Origin: an uncultured Desulfuromonas sp.
GTDB taxonomy: Bacteria > Desulfobacterota > Desulfuromonadia > Desulfuromonadales > Desulfuromonadaceae
DNA length: 64,000 nucleotides
Direction: 5' to 3'
Assembly (NCBI RefSeq): GCF_963678835.1
Contig: NZ_OY787469.1
Span: forward strand, 1,612,001-1,676,000
The number at the start of each line of letters is the position of its first letter. The first letter of the stretch is position 1. The notes beneath the pieces are model-generated. The model did no database searches, was not told the origin of the DNA, and saw nothing but the letters and a program-made list of their open reading frames with translations. Positions 27,403-37,829 of this stretch are shown here, piece by piece. The position numbers and the translations under genes were made by a program.

Positions 27403-27897
27403 GTGCTCCTGCTCGACCTGAACAGCACCAGTGAACAACAGACGCGTCGTTTTGGCATCGCGTTGGGCAAACTGTTACCACGAGGAAGTCTTGTCTTGCT
27501 CCACGGCGATCTCGGTGCCGGAAAAACCTGTTTAGCCGCCGGTATTGCCCGTGGTGTCGGGGTTGACCCAGGGGTGCCTATCACCAGCCCAACGTACACG
27601 TTGCTCAACTGCTACGAAGGACGTCTGCCCCTGTACCACTTTGATCTCTATCGCCTCGCCGGTGAAGAGGAACTAGAGGATCTGGGGTTTGATGAGTATT
27701 TCCATGGGGACGGTGTTGCTTTGGTCGAATGGCCTGAGCGCTGTCCTGATTTGGAGGAAGTGGCGTTGCTTGTGGACATGGCCTATGTCGATGAACACCA
27801 GCGCCATCTTTGCCTGCGGGGGTCAGAACGGTTTTGTCGCGAACACGAGGCCTGCTGTCAGGCTATTCGTCGCCTGGCTGATTGCTTTGACGATTGA
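27403..27897 (+). CDS. tsaE: tRNA threonylcarbamoyladenosine biosynthesis ATPase TsaE
   Basis: 164 residues from GTG 27403, with GGGAG just upstream inside the CBS gene end. Walker A HGDLGAGKTCLAAG, SPTYTLLNCYEG, HFDLYRL and ALVEWPER are TsaE signatures. It is the ATPase that drives the t6A-forming TsaBDE complex. It ends the long ftsH-to-tsaE run; 260 non-coding bases follow. Confidence 0.94.
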   Translation: MLLLDLNSTSEQQTRRFGIALGKLLPRGSLVLLHGDLGAGKTCLAAGIARGVGVDPGVPITSPTYTLLNCYEGRLPLYHFDLYRLAGEEELEDLGFDEYFHGDGVALVEWPERCPDLEEVALLVDMAYVDEHQRHLCLRGSERFCREHEACCQAIRRLADCFDD

Positions 27898-28052
27898 GAG
27901 CCAAGAGTTTTTTGCTTTAGAATCATGAAAAATCCAGTATGAAAAATGTCCGGCAGAAAAAAATAGAACAACAGTTTGTCCTTTTCTATCGTGGTTTGAT
28001 GGGAACTGGCCGCGTTTTTTTCGATGAAACCCCCAGCAGGAACATAAAAGTT

Positions 28053-28081
28053 TTGACCCTGTTATAAATTATTGTTAAAAC
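28053..28081 (+). promoter_or_regulatory. Sigma-70 type promoter for lysC
   Basis: TTGACC (28053-28058) and TAAAAC (28076-28081) are separated by 17 bases, about 80 bases before the lysC start. The same -10 hexamer and spacing occurs upstream of gltA. No lysine riboswitch is recognisable in the short leader. Confidence 0.5.
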
Positions 28082-28160
28082 CTCTATGCCGCTCAGCTTT
28101 TGCTGTTTACGCCAAATCGGCGGCGGTTATGTAATTGCCGATGAAGGAGGAAAACCTAAA

Positions 28161-29384
28161 ATGGCTCTGGTGGTACAGAAATATGGCGGAACATCCGTCG
28201 GGACGACCGATAAAATTCGCAATGTCGCCAAACGTGTTGCCCGCACCTATGATGAGGGCAATGATGTGGTGGTTATCGTCTCGGCCATGGCGGGCGAAAC
28301 CAACAAGCTGGTTGCCTTGTCACAGGAGATATGTGAATTCCCCAGTGAGCGAGAATACGATGTGCTGGTATCAACCGGAGAGCAGGTCACCATTGCTTTG
28401 CTCTCCATGTGCCTGCAGTCCATGGGGTATAAGGCCAAAAGTTATCTCGGGCACCAAATTCCTATTAAGACCGACAATGCTTCGTCGCGGGCTCGGATCA
28501 AAGAGATCGGCGATGAGAATATTCGCGAGGATCTGAAAAACGGTTCCATTGTTGTTGTTGCCGGTTTTCAAGGCATTGATGATGAGGGCAACATTACAAC
28601 GTTGGGGCGTGGTGGTTCAGATACCTCAGCCGTTGCAGTTGCGGCGGGCCTTAACGCGGATGTCTGTGAAATTTACACCGATGTCGATGGGGTTTATACG
28701 ACGGATCCCCGTATTGTTTCCAATGCCAGCAAAATCGAGAAGATCTCTTATGAGGAGATGTTGGAGATGGCGTCACTCGGCGCCAAAGTCTTGCAGATAC
28801 GTTCGGTTGAATTTGCAAAAAAATATAACGTTGTGATCCACGTCCGTTCCAGTTTTAACGACAATCCTGGTACGCTGGTGATGAAGGAGGATACTGAGAT
28901 GGAGACCGTTCTGGTTTCAGGGGTAACCTGTAATAAAGATGAAGCAAAGATTTCTGTACTGCGGATTCCTGATCATCCCGGGATCGCTGCGGATATCTTC
29001 TTGCCATTAACCGAGGCGAACATTACCGTGGATATGATTATCCAGAATGTTTCCCATGAAGGGTTCACTGACCTGACCTTTACGGTCCCCAAAGGGGATC
29101 TGAAAAAAGCCCTGAAGTTGGTCGAGGAAACGGCCCGGAAAATCGGTGCCAGCGGTGTGACGTCGGATGATAAAGTCGCCAAAGTTTCTATTATCGGTGT
29201 TGGTATGCGTTCCCATTGTGGGGTGGCTGGCAAGATGTTCAGTGCTCTGTCGGCCGAAGGTGTCAACATTCAAATGATTTCAACCAGCGAGATCAAGGTG
29301 TCTTGTGTGATTGAAGATAAGTACACCGAACTGGCTGTTCGTGTTCTTCACGATACGTTTGAATTGGGGACTCAGGGCGAATAA
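28161..29384 (+). CDS. lysC: Aspartate kinase
   Basis: 407 residues from ATG 28161 behind a strong AAGGAGGAAAA; the open frame extends upstream but without conservation. KYGGTSVG (7-14) begins the amino-acid-kinase domain, with [11 protein letters not shown] and [11 protein letters not shown]. Two ACT domains occupy the C-terminal 150 residues (from about [11 protein letters not shown]), where end products such as lysine and threonine normally bind. It phosphorylates aspartate, the first step to lysine, threonine, methionine and diaminopimelate. Followed by cimA 29 bases later, suggesting an amino-acid operon. Confidence 0.96.
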   Translation: MALVVQKYGGTSVGTTDKIRNVAKRVARTYDEGNDVVVIVSAMAGETNKLVALSQEICEFPSEREYDVLVSTGEQVTIALLSMCLQSMGYKAKSYLGHQIPIKTDNASSRARIKEIGDENIREDLKNGSIVVVAGFQGIDDEGNITTLGRGGSDTSAVAVAAGLNADVCEIYTDVDGVYTTDPRIVSNASKIEKISYEEMLEMASLGAKVLQIRSVEFAKKYNVVIHVRSSFNDNPGTLVMKEDTEMETVLVSGVTCNKDEAKISVLRIPDHPGIAADIFLPLTEANITVDMIIQNVSHEGFTDLTFTVPKGDLKKALKLVEETARKIGASGVTSDDKVAKVSIIGVGMRSHCGVAGKMFSALSAEGVNIQMISTSEIKVSCVIEDKYTELAVRVLHDTFELGTQGE

Positions 29385-29413
29385 CGCTCTTGCAACCCTA
29401 AAGGAGTGTGATT

Positions 29414-30982
29414 ATGGATCAGGTACTGCTGTATGACACCACGTTGCGTGATGGCACACAGGCTGAGGATATTTCGTTTCTGGTGACCGATAAAGTGCGA
29501 ATTGCTCAGCGTCTCGATGAGCTGGGGGTGCACTACATTGAGGGGGGCTGGCCCGGCTCAAACCCCAAGGACATCTCCTTTTTCGAAGAGATCAAGAAGG
29601 TGACCCTCAAGCAGGCCAAGATTGCTGCGTTCGGCTCCACCCGTCGCGCCAAGACCACCCCGGAACAGGACAACAATATTCAAACCCTGATTGCGGCTGA
29701 TCCTGATGTCGTGACGATTTTCGGCAAGACCTGGGATTTTCATGTCCATGAGGCGTTGCGTATCACTCTGGAGGAGAATCTGGAGCTGATCCATGATTCT
29801 TTGGTGTACCTGAAAAAACATATTCCTGAAGTGATCTACGATGCCGAGCATTTTTTTGACGGTTACAAAGCCAACCCCGACTATGCCCTGAAAACCCTCA
29901 AGGCGGCGGAAGAAGCCGGGGTGGATTGTATTGTATTGTGTGATACCAACGGTGGTACTCTGCCGCACGAATTCCCCGAAATTATGGCGGCGGTTCGAGA
30001 AACGGTCTCAACGCCTTTGGGGATTCATGCTCACAATGATAGCGAATGTGCCGTGGCCAACTCGCTGATGGCTGTTGCTTGTGGAGCTGTTCATGTTCAG
30101 GGAACGCTCAATGGCTTCGGTGAGCGCTGCGGCAATGCCAACCTGTGTTCGGTGATTCCGGCTCTCAAGTTGAAAATGGCCAAGGAGACGATCAGCGATG
30201 AGCAGTTGCAATCGTTGCGGCTGATGTCGCGCCATGTTTATGAGTTGGCCAACCTGATTCCCAATAAGCATCAACCTTATGTCGGAAATTCTGCGTTTGC
30301 CCATAAGGGGGGCGTTCACGTCTCGGCGATTCAACGTCATCCGGAAACCTATGAGCATATTCGTCCTGAACGGGTCGGAAATACCACGCGAGTTCTGGTG
30401 TCGGATCTCTCAGGACGGGCTAACATTCTGGCCAAGGCGGAGCAGTTTGATATCAATCTTGACAGTAAAGATCCGGTGACACTGGAAATTCTTGAAGATA
30501 TCAAGGAGATGGAAAACAAGGGCTATCAGTTTGAAGGCGCAGAAGCGTCCTTTGAGTTGCTGATGCGCCGGGCGCTCGGCACACTGCGCCACTATTTCTC
30601 CGTGATTGGCTTTCGCGTGATCGATACCAAGCAAAAAGAGGGTGATAAACCACTCTCCGAGGCTACGGTTAAAGTGAAAGTAGGCGGCCGCATTGAACAT
30701 ACCGCCGCAGAAGGAGATGGCCCGGTCAATGCGTTGGATAACGCGTTGCGCAAAGCGCTCGAACATTTTTATCCGCAGCTCAAAGAGATGCGTCTGTTTG
30801 ATTACAAGGTTCGCGTGTTGCCCAGCGGCCAGGGAACGGCATCGATCACCCGTGTGCTGATTGAATCGGGAGATGATGACACTCGCTGGGGAACTGTCGG
30901 CGTCAGCGACAATATTATCGATGCCTCCTACCATGCTTTGATCGACGCATTACAGTATAAATTGGTAAGAGATACGAAGTAG
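29414..30982 (+). CDS. cimA: (R)-Citramalate synthase
   Basis: 522 residues from ATG 29414, eight bases after [22 protein letters not shown] is the catalytic opening, [15 protein letters not shown] carries the metal-binding HxH, and [11 protein letters not shown] follows. A C-terminal LeuA-type dimerisation/regulatory domain (about 400-522, [14 protein letters not shown]) is present. It makes citramalate from pyruvate and acetyl-CoA, the threonine-independent route to isoleucine used in Geobacter relatives. The D/E pattern and length fit CimA better than 2-isopropylmalate synthase. Confidence 0.93.
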   Translation: MDQVLLYDTTLRDGTQAEDISFLVTDKVRIAQRLDELGVHYIEGGWPGSNPKDISFFEEIKKVTLKQAKIAAFGSTRRAKTTPEQDNNIQTLIAADPDVVTIFGKTWDFHVHEALRITLEENLELIHDSLVYLKKHIPEVIYDAEHFFDGYKANPDYALKTLKAAEEAGVDCIVLCDTNGGTLPHEFPEIMAAVRETVSTPLGIHAHNDSECAVANSLMAVACGAVHVQGTLNGFGERCGNANLCSVIPALKLKMAKETISDEQLQSLRLMSRHVYELANLIPNKHQPYVGNSAFAHKGGVHVSAIQRHPETYEHIRPERVGNTTRVLVSDLSGRANILAKAEQFDINLDSKDPVTLEILEDIKEMENKGYQFEGAEASFELLMRRALGTLRHYFSVIGFRVIDTKQKEGDKPLSEATVKVKVGGRIEHTAAEGDGPVNALDNALRKALEHFYPQLKEMRLFDYKVRVLPSGQGTASITRVLIESGDDDTRWGTVGVSDNIIDASYHALIDALQYKLVRDTK

Positions 30983-31023
30983 CGAGCGACCGCTCACTCA
31001 TTTCGTCATTTTTATGACTATAG

Positions 31024-31070
31024 GCCCACAAGCGCCGTCAATTTTATGACGATGTTTGTGGGCTATTTGT
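31024..31070 (+). terminator. Terminator after cimA
   Basis: GCCCACAA (31024-31031) pairs with TTGTGGGC (31056-31063), with an inner GTCA/TGAC stem, followed by TATTTGTTTTTTT. It ends the lysC-cimA transcript. Confidence 0.85.
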
Positions 31071-31466
31071 TTTTTTCTTAGAAAGACTCTCTCTGGCTCT
31101 AAGCTCAGACTGTTTTACATCTGATTCCGTTGCGAGCCTTCGTGAATGGAAAAGCGCTAAAAAGCTTGGCTTTATGCGATGCTTGTTAAAAAATTCGCTA
31201 CAACGCCTTGTGGTGCTGGGTGGGAATGGGGCTGGTCGCCATTTTATTGACGTTTTTCTTGGCGCTCCGCTGTAAATGTGTCGAAAATGAATCATGAGGT
31301 GCTGAAATGGGAAAAAAGCGCATTCTAACTGGTTGAGCTATCGTCATTTTTTTCTTTGTTGATCGAAAACTGAATCAGTTGGCATTGTTTGTGTAACTAC
31401 TTCTTTCCACAACAAAAACATGATGATTCCAATGACGAAGATTATATTTACGAAAGGGGAGCCACA
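31071..31466. other. Intergenic region after the lysC-cimA terminator
   Basis: No convincing gene. A short segment at 31315-31342 resembles the D-arm part of a tRNA on the minus strand but has no other tRNA features. The last 50 bases supply the ribosome site of the small zinc-ribbon gene. Confidence 0.4.
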
Positions 31467-31622
31467 ATGAAATGCCCAAAATGTAAAGGTCGCATGTACT
31501 CCGAAAAGTATTTTGACTTTGTTCGTTCCTTTGAAGCATGGAAATGCAGTTGCTGTGGTGAGCTGCTGGATTCAACCATTGTTGCCAACCGAGCTCGTAA
31601 TCATAATCATTATCTTGGTTAA
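31467..31622 (+). CDS. Small zinc-ribbon protein
   Basis: 51 residues from ATG 31467 with AAAGGGGA upstream. Two CxxC pairs (KCPKCKG and CSCCGE) can hold one zinc ion, and the tail is rich in asparagine and histidine. A clean terminator follows immediately, so it is a monocistronic gene. I do not know its function; small zinc ribbons like this often bind nucleic acid or protein. Confidence 0.7.
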   Translation: MKCPKCKGRMYSEKYFDFVRSFEAWKCSCCGELLDSTIVANRARNHNHYLG

Positions 31623-31650
31623 TTCCTTTTTCCATCGTGTCTCTGAAAAA

Positions 31651-31680
31651 AAGTCGAGCATTTCGCTCGACTTTTTTTGT
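31651..31680 (+). terminator. Terminator after the small zinc-ribbon gene
   Basis: AAGTCGAGC (31651-31659) pairs with GCTCGACTT (31665-31673) around a five-base loop, followed by a T-run; A-run upstream makes it potentially bidirectional. Confidence 0.9.
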
Positions 31681-31772
31681 GTCTGAATACGACTCGGTTG
31701 AACCCGCCCCCTGATCTGATATCGTTAAATTAACCTACCGCAAAACATGTCATTACTCTGGGGAGGATATTT

Positions 31773-34190
31773 ATGTTAATCGCTCCGTTGGCTGCCGATG
31801 AATTGAAATGGCAATGTTGTGATCAGCAGTTTGAGTTTGACTCAACTGAACAGCTCACTGCTCTTGATGGCCCTATTGGCCAAGAACGTGCCATGACGGC
31901 AATCGAGTTGAGCCTTGGCATGCCCAATGCTGGATTTAATCTGTTTATTACCGGCCAAACCGGAACCGGGCGGACTTCAGCGATTCGGCAGATTCTCGAA
32001 AAGCGGGCGAAACAAGAGTCGATTCCCGATGATTGGTGTTACGTTCACGATCTTGAGCAGGGGGACTCTCCTGTGGCTTTCAGTGTGCCACATGGTCTGG
32101 GCAAGCCGTTGCAGGAGGATATGGCCGAGCTGATTCGTCGTCTGGCAAAACAGTTGCCAAAACTATTTAAAAGTAAGGAATATGAACAATATAAGGGGAA
32201 AACCACAGAAGAGTTTCAGCATAAAAGTAAAAAACTTTTAGAAGGTCTTGAGCAAAAAGCGGTTGAGCAAGGCTTTGAGATACAACGTAGTGTCAGTGGG
32301 TTGGTGCTGGTTCCGGCAAAAGAAGGTGAAGCTCTAACTCAGGCGGAATACGATGCCTTGGACGAGGATTCGCGCCAGGAGATAGACCAGAAGGGGGCCA
32401 AACTGCAAAAGATCCTCAATGCGGTGTTGGCTCAGACCCGTGAAATTGAGTCCGAGGTGCAGCAGGCAGTGTCAAAAATGGAAGAACAGATCGTCGATAT
32501 GACCACCAGCCACCTGTTTGCCGAACTCATGGAGCGCTATCGCGAGTACGATGCCGTTGTTGAACATCTGGATCGCTGCCGGAAAGATATTGTCAACAAT
32601 ATCAGTGAATTTCGCCCACGTAAGGAGCGTCAGCTGGTGTTTTCCGGAGGTGAAGATTTTTCAGAACGATTCTGGGGGCGTTTTGAAGTTAATCTGATTG
32701 TCGATAATCGGTCACTTGAGGGCGCTCCAGTGGTGTTTGAGAATAATCCAACCTACTTTAATCTGTTCGGTCGCATTGAGCATGTGATCCGCATGGGTAA
32801 TGCGACGACTGATTTTACCATGATTAAGGCCGGGGCATTGCATCGGGCCAATGGCGGTTATCTGGTCTTGAACTGTCGTGACTTGTTGATGAACTATTTT
32901 TCTTACGAAGCGATAAAGCGTTGTTTGAGGCGTGGAGAAATTGTTATCGAGGATATTGCAGAGCAGGTGCGTCTGATCTCAATGGCCTCGCTCAAACCCG
33001 GTCCGGTTCCATTCTCATGCAAAGTTGTGCTGGTCGGTGATGCCCATCTTTACACTCTTCTGCACCGTTTTGATCCGGATTTCGAGAAACACTTCAAGGT
33101 TCGTGCGGACTTCAACACCTCGATTGATAATACCTGGAATAATGTGATCCGTTATGCGCAATTTATCGCGATACAGTGTCGTGATCATGGTCTGCCTCAC
33201 TTTGAACCGGGAGCGGTAAGCCGTGTGGTGGAACATGCCGCTCGGTTGACCGAAGATCAGAATAAATTGTCGTCCAAATTTCTAGATCTGGCCGACCTGA
33301 TCAAAGAGGCCGGCTTTTATGCCCATCAGCAGGGAACGGCAAGGGTGGCTTCGCGGCACGTGTTGCTGGCCCTGGAGTCGCGGCGCTATCGAAATAGCCG
33401 CGTTGAGGAGGAATTGCGCCGTTTGATTGTAGAAGGGACCATTATGGTGGATTTTTCCGGAACAGTGGCCGGACAGGTCAACGGGTTGTCTGTGTATATG
33501 CAGGGGGACCATCAGTTCGGTTTGCCGACCAGGATTACCTCAACCACCAGCATTGGTCGTGATGGCGTAGTGGCTATTGAACGGGAAGTAAAACAATCCG
33601 GTGCTGTTCATGACAAAGGGGTGATGATTTTATCCGGTTTTTTTGCCCAGCGCTTTGGTCAGGATAAGCCACTGACGTTTTCCGCCTCATTGTGTTTTGA
33701 GCAAACCTATGGTGGGGTGGATGGCGACAGCGCGTCGTCAACCGAGCTGTATGCGCTGATATCGTCGCTGTCGGGATTGCCGTTGCGCCAGGATATCGCA
33801 GTGACCGGGTCGGTCAATCAGCATGGCCAGGTCCAGGCTATTGGTGGTGTGAATGAAAAAATTGAAGGTTTTTTTGCTCTGTGTAAAATTGTCGGACTGA
33901 CTGGGCAGCAAGGGGTGATGATTCCGCGTGCCAATGTTAAAAATCTGATGCTCGATGAAGATGTCGTTGCTGCATGCCGAGCCGGGCAATTTCACGTCTG
34001 GGCCGTTTCGACTATTGATGAGGGCCTTGAACTTCTGACGGGAACCTCAGCCGGCGAGTTGCGTGAGGGGCAATGGCCTTCAACGTCGGTCAACGGGCTG
34101 GTTGATCGGCGGTTGACGACAATGACCGAAACTTTGATGGCGTTTGCTAAAAAGAATGGTACGGCAATGGACAATCACTCTGCTTCCTGA
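31773..34190 (+). CDS. LonB-type ATP-dependent protease (COG1067)
   Basis: 805 residues. An AAA+ domain with ITGQTGTGRTSA as Walker A region (about 50-62) is interrupted by a long helical insertion (about 110-290). The C-terminal Lon protease domain has the catalytic dyad S653 (GDSASSTE) and K696 (GGVNEKIEG). The glycine-rich P-loop lysine is replaced by arginine (GTGRT), a feature of this branch, so ATP use is not certain. No membrane segment is seen, unlike archaeal LonB. Monocistronic, preceded by GGGGAGG. Substrates unknown. Confidence 0.9.
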   Translation: MLIAPLAADELKWQCCDQQFEFDSTEQLTALDGPIGQERAMTAIELSLGMPNAGFNLFITGQTGTGRTSAIRQILEKRAKQESIPDDWCYVHDLEQGDSPVAFSVPHGLGKPLQEDMAELIRRLAKQLPKLFKSKEYEQYKGKTTEEFQHKSKKLLEGLEQKAVEQGFEIQRSVSGLVLVPAKEGEALTQAEYDALDEDSRQEIDQKGAKLQKILNAVLAQTREIESEVQQAVSKMEEQIVDMTTSHLFAELMERYREYDAVVEHLDRCRKDIVNNISEFRPRKERQLVFSGGEDFSERFWGRFEVNLIVDNRSLEGAPVVFENNPTYFNLFGRIEHVIRMGNATTDFTMIKAGALHRANGGYLVLNCRDLLMNYFSYEAIKRCLRRGEIVIEDIAEQVRLISMASLKPGPVPFSCKVVLVGDAHLYTLLHRFDPDFEKHFKVRADFNTSIDNTWNNVIRYAQFIAIQCRDHGLPHFEPGAVSRVVEHAARLTEDQNKLSSKFLDLADLIKEAGFYAHQQGTARVASRHVLLALESRRYRNSRVEEELRRLIVEGTIMVDFSGTVAGQVNGLSVYMQGDHQFGLPTRITSTTSIGRDGVVAIEREVKQSGAVHDKGVMILSGFFAQRFGQDKPLTFSASLCFEQTYGGVDGDSASSTELYALISSLSGLPLRQDIAVTGSVNQHGQVQAIGGVNEKIEGFFALCKIVGLTGQQGVMIPRANVKNLMLDEDVVAACRAGQFHVWAVSTIDEGLELLTGTSAGELREGQWPSTSVNGLVDRRLTTMTETLMAFAKKNGTAMDNHSAS

Positions 34191-34316
34191 AGCTATCAGT
34201 AGATGACTTGAGGCTTTTGTAATAAGGCTGCACTTCTTTGTAGTGGTTCAGATTGACTTTTGCTATTTTAATTTTCTCCGCGCAGGTTTTAACGTATCAG
34301 GACAGGACACGGATTT

Positions 34317-35525
34317 ATGCAGGACTTTTTTATCGGCCGACAACCTATTTTTGATCGCCATATGCGGGTGTATGCCTATGAGCTGCTGTATCGCCACGGC
34401 TTTGTTGATCGTGCCGTGATTACCGATTTTGATGCGGCCAGCTCCGAGGTTGTGGTCAATGCTTTGACCGAGCTGGGGTTGGATCGGCTGGTTGGTACCC
34501 GCAAGGCGTTCTGCAATTTTACCCGAGGCTCCCTGATTAAGGGCGCTGACGTGCCGTTCAGTACAGATCAGCTGGTGGTCGAGGTGCTCGAAACGGTGAC
34601 GGCTGAACCCAGCGTTATTGAGGCGTTGAAAAGTTTGTCGCAAAGTGGGCATCTGATCGCTCTGGATGATTTTGTTCTTGAAGATGGGCTGGAGCCTCTG
34701 GTTGAACTGGCCGATATTGTCAAAATCGATGTGCTCGAGTTGAGTCAGGATGAGGTGCGAAAGCAGGTTGAAAAGTTGCGCCGTGTCAAAAAGCTCAAGT
34801 TGCTTGCTGAAAAGGTGGAGACCAACGGGGAATACCAATTTTGTCGTCGGCTTGGCTTTGATTATTTCCAGGGCTATTTTTTCAGTAGACCACAAGTGGT
34901 CTCCGGTCGCCGGTTGCCACCGGGGCGACTGGCCATGTTGCGCCTGATGACGGAGCTGCAACGTCCGGATATTGATCTGGGTAAACTTGAAGAGATTATC
35001 CAGACCGACGTTAATCTGTGCGTCAAACTGCTGCGCCAGATCAATTCCAGCTTTTACAGTCTGTTGTCTGAGGTGAAATCCATTCGCCAGGCGATTGTTT
35101 ATCTGGGGCTGATTCATATTCGCAACTGGGCCTGCATCGTTGCCATGGGCAGTGTCGATGACAAGCCGCAGGAGTTGATGACCATGGCTCTGATTCGTGG
35201 AAAGATGTGTGAATTGCTGTGCCGCGATGATGATGCTGAACGGCGTGGCATGTTTTTCACGGTTGGTTTGTTTTCTCTTTTGGACAGTATGTTTGATTCG
35301 CCGATGGATGAAGTGCTTGAGAATCTGCCGTTGACGGAGGAAGTGAATAAAGCTCTTCTAACGCGTGACGGCGAGCTTGGCCAGGTTCTTAGGTGTGTTG
35401 AGGATTATGAACAGGCTAACTGGTCGTCCGTCATTGAAAGTGGTTATGGTAAGGATCTGGTTCGTGATGCCTACATCGAATCGATTGAATGGTCGCAAGC
35501 AGTGATGGACAGCCTGGAACCCTGA
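34317..35525 (+). CDS. EAL-HDOD signalling protein (YuxH-like)
   Basis: 402 residues. The N-terminal EAL-like domain starts FIGRQPIFDRHMRVYAYELLYR; the canonical EAL triad is replaced by YELL and several metal ligands are not apparent, so c-di-GMP hydrolysis is doubtful. From about 205 a HDOD domain begins (LRLMTELQRPDIDLGKLEEII, then LRQINSSFYSL). Such fusions act as regulators in motility and stress signalling, probably by protein contacts. No partner lies next to it. Alternative start codons are not supported. Confidence 0.87.
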   Translation: MQDFFIGRQPIFDRHMRVYAYELLYRHGFVDRAVITDFDAASSEVVVNALTELGLDRLVGTRKAFCNFTRGSLIKGADVPFSTDQLVVEVLETVTAEPSVIEALKSLSQSGHLIALDDFVLEDGLEPLVELADIVKIDVLELSQDEVRKQVEKLRRVKKLKLLAEKVETNGEYQFCRRLGFDYFQGYFFSRPQVVSGRRLPPGRLAMLRLMTELQRPDIDLGKLEEIIQTDVNLCVKLLRQINSSFYSLLSEVKSIRQAIVYLGLIHIRNWACIVAMGSVDDKPQELMTMALIRGKMCELLCRDDDAERRGMFFTVGLFSLLDSMFDSPMDEVLENLPLTEEVNKALLTRDGELGQVLRCVEDYEQANWSSVIESGYGKDLVRDAYIESIEWSQAVMDSLEP

Positions 35526-35605
35526 TGCTCTTTTTTTTGAGCTCTTCGTAAAGTCTGTGCGCTGCCGGCGTTTCTGAATGTTTCCATAGTAAGGCCCGAG
35601 TGATA

Positions 35606-36454
35606 ATGAGAATAATGGATTGCCAGACAGTTTATGCCCCGGCAAAGGTGAATTTGTGTCTGCATGTTGAAGCACGTCGTGGCGATGGTTATCACGAACT
35701 GTGCATGATTATGCAGAAGGTTTCTCTGTGCGACGAACTGACGGTTACGGTTTCCGAAGGGGAGGGCGTTGAGCTTGTTTGTGATCAGGTGCCTCTGGCT
35801 GATGGCGAAGACAATCTTGTTGTTCGGGCAAGTCGGCTGGTTCTTGAAGAGGCCCAGCGCCGCGTACGCGTCGATTTGCGCCTGACCAAAAACATTCCCG
35901 TGGCCGCCGGACTTGGAGGTGGCTCGTCGGATGCCGCCAGTGCGCTGTTGACGTTGAATGGGATGCTCGGTAATCCCGTGGCGTTACCCCGGCTGCATGA
36001 GCTGGCTCTTCAGTTGGGAGCGGATGTGCCGTTTTTTTTGCAGGATGATACCGTTTGGGCGCGTGGTGTCGGGGAACGCTTGACGCCGGTTTGTATCGCG
36101 GCTGATTACGTGTTGCTTCTAGTCAATCCGGGGGTGCCGGTTTCGACCGCCGCAGTTTATCAGGGACTCACGCAAGACGATTTTAGTTGTTGCACGCCAG
36201 TCGAGCGGATTGATGACCGAGCGGCCCTGTGTCGGATGTTGCATAATGATCTTGAGCGAGTGGCGATCACCCACCAACCCGTGATTGAAAAGGTGAAAAA
36301 AAGAGTGGCTTCTTGTGGTGCCGAGGGTGTGTTGATGTCGGGTAGTGGTGCCACGGTTTTTGGTGTTTTTGCCCATAAGAAAAACGCTGATAAGGCCGCA
36401 GAAAGGTTGCGTTCTCAGCAGGGCTGGAGGTGCGAAGTGGTTTCTCCACTGTAA
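35606..36454 (+). CDS. ispE: 4-diphosphocytidyl-2-C-methyl-D-erythritol kinase
   Basis: 282 residues from ATG 35606; GTG 35600 and ATG 35615 are alternatives. VYAPAKVNLCLHV is the GHMP-kinase opening, PVAAGLGGGSSDAAS the ATP-binding loop, and VLMSGSGATVFG the C-terminal motif. It catalyses the fourth step of the methylerythritol phosphate pathway to isoprenoids. It lies upstream of tRNA-Gln and prs, the same ispE-prs-rplY-pth context as in many proteobacteria. Confidence 0.95.
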   Translation: MRIMDCQTVYAPAKVNLCLHVEARRGDGYHELCMIMQKVSLCDELTVTVSEGEGVELVCDQVPLADGEDNLVVRASRLVLEEAQRRVRVDLRLTKNIPVAAGLGGGSSDAASALLTLNGMLGNPVALPRLHELALQLGADVPFFLQDDTVWARGVGERLTPVCIAADYVLLLVNPGVPVSTAAVYQGLTQDDFSCCTPVERIDDRAALCRMLHNDLERVAITHQPVIEKVKKRVASCGAEGVLMSGSGATVFGVFAHKKNADKAAERLRSQQGWRCEVVSPL

Positions 36455-36589
36455 ACACTAAGAAAGTGACTTTCAGGCAATTTTTTTGTTTACACCCCAC
36501 AAGCTTTGTTGTATAACGCCCCCACGACTCGCTCAGGAGAGATTGCCAAAAATGATGGGCTCGCTGGTCGTAACCTATAAAGTCAATGA

Positions 36590-36664
36590 TGGGGCGTCGC
36601 CAAGCGGTAAGGCACCGGATTTTGATTCCGGCATTCCCAGGTTCGATCCCTGGCGCCCCAGCCA
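36590..36664 (+). tRNA. tRNA-Gln (anticodon TTG)
   Basis: 75 bases including the encoded CCA (36662-36664). The acceptor TGGGGCG pairs with CGCCCCA, the anticodon stem is CCGGA/TCCGG with loop TTTTGAT and anticodon TTG at 36622-36624, and the T-arm CCAGG-TTCGATC-CCTGG is complete. All arms pair well. Confidence 0.97.
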
Positions 36665-36668
36665 CTTT

Positions 36669-36730
36669 AAAACCTCTTACGATGATAGTTTGGTTGCCCA
36701 AGCACACCATGCATTGAGAGGTTTTTTTTG
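36669..36730 (+). terminator. Terminator after tRNA-Gln
   Basis: AAAACCTCT (36669-36677) pairs with AGAGGTTTT (36717-36725) with a long internal loop, and a run of eight T follows. Confidence 0.75.
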
Positions 36731-36736
36731 TTTGTG

Positions 36737-36754
36737 CCGCCTACTTGTAGGCGG
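36737..36754. repeat. Short perfect inverted repeat before prs
   Basis: CCGCCTAC and GTAGGCGG surround TT at 36737-36754, about 30 bases upstream of the prs start. There is no T-run. It may be an operator or a leader hairpin affecting prs translation; role unknown. Confidence 0.5.
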
Positions 36755-36786
36755 TGTGTCGTTTTACCGTTTCATCAGGATATGAC

Positions 36787-37725
36787 GTGAACAAATTCAA
36801 AGTTTTTGCAGGTAATTCGAATCTGACCTTGGCGCGTGATATTTGTGGTCACCTGTCGGTGCCACTGGGCAGTGCCAATGTTAAAAGTTTTTCCGATGGC
36901 GAAATTATGGTTGAAATCGGCGAGAATGTTCGTGGGCGCGATGTCTACGTGATTCAGTCGACCTGCGCTCCGTCCAATGATAATCTGATGGAATTGCTGA
37001 TCATGGCGGATGCTCTGAAACGCGCTTCAGCCGGCAGCATCACGGCCGTCATTCCTTATTTCGGCTACGCCCGCCAGGATCGTAAGGTTGCGCCGCGGAC
37101 ACCGATTACCGGAAAGTTGGTTGCGGATTTGCTTTCAACAACGGGCATTGACCGAATTCTTACCATGGATTTGCATGCCGGTCAGATTCAGGGCTTTTTT
37201 GATATTCCTGTTGACCATCTGTATGCGGCGCCGGTGTTGTTGGAAGACGTCCAATCCCGTTTCAAAGAGCGTGTCGTTGTGGTCTCTCCGGATGCAGGCG
37301 GAACCGAGCGGGCGCGTGCCTTTGCCAAGCGTCTTGATGCCGGTCTGGCCATTATCGACAAACGTCGTAGCGGTCCCAACGTATCGGAGGTCATGCACAT
37401 TATCGGTGATGTGAAAGACCAGATTTGCGTTATTGTCGACGATATGATCGACACGGCAGGCACGTTGTGCCATGCTGCCGAAGCTCTCAAGGCTGAAGGT
37501 GCCCGGGAAGTGTATGCCTATGCGACACATCCGGTTTTGTCGGGCCCGGCTCTGGAGCGAATCAGCAACAGTTGTCTTGAAGAGGTTGTCGTGTCCGATA
37601 CCATCCCTTGCGCGGATAAGGTTGAAGAATGTTCCAACCTGCGGCAACTGCCGGTTTCAAAATTGCTGGCTGAAGCGATCCGCCGAATTCATTCTGATGA
37701 TTCGGTTAGCTCATTGTTTGTTTAA
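36787..37725 (+). CDS. prs: Ribose-phosphate pyrophosphokinase
   Basis: 312 residues from GTG 36787, six bases after AGGA. Signatures are [47 protein letters not shown] and the PRPP-binding [12 protein letters not shown]. It transfers pyrophosphate from ATP to ribose 5-phosphate, giving PRPP for nucleotide, histidine and tryptophan synthesis. Followed by rplY and pth, a conserved order. Confidence 0.97.
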   Translation: MNKFKVFAGNSNLTLARDICGHLSVPLGSANVKSFSDGEIMVEIGENVRGRDVYVIQSTCAPSNDNLMELLIMADALKRASAGSITAVIPYFGYARQDRKVAPRTPITGKLVADLLSTTGIDRILTMDLHAGQIQGFFDIPVDHLYAAPVLLEDVQSRFKERVVVVSPDAGGTERARAFAKRLDAGLAIIDKRRSGPNVSEVMHIIGDVKDQICVIVDDMIDTAGTLCHAAEALKAEGAREVYAYATHPVLSGPALERISNSCLEEVVVSDTIPCADKVEECSNLRQLPVSKLLAEAIRRIHSDDSVSSLFV

Positions 37726-37829
37726 ATTGAGCCACTTGTCGGAAGCCTCAGGCTTTTTTTAGAGAAAACTCAACTAATAAGGCGTGAACGGCTCAATGCC
37801 GACGCTGTTTATATGGAGGAAGTAAAATC

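Noticed and set aside
28081..28160. Lysine riboswitch before lysC
   Set aside because: The leader is too short (about 80 bases) and lacks the conserved elements.
31315..31342. Minus-strand segment like a tRNA D-arm (GATAGCTCAACCAGTTAGAA)
   Set aside because: No anticodon arm, T-arm or CCA follows; probably chance or a very old fragment.
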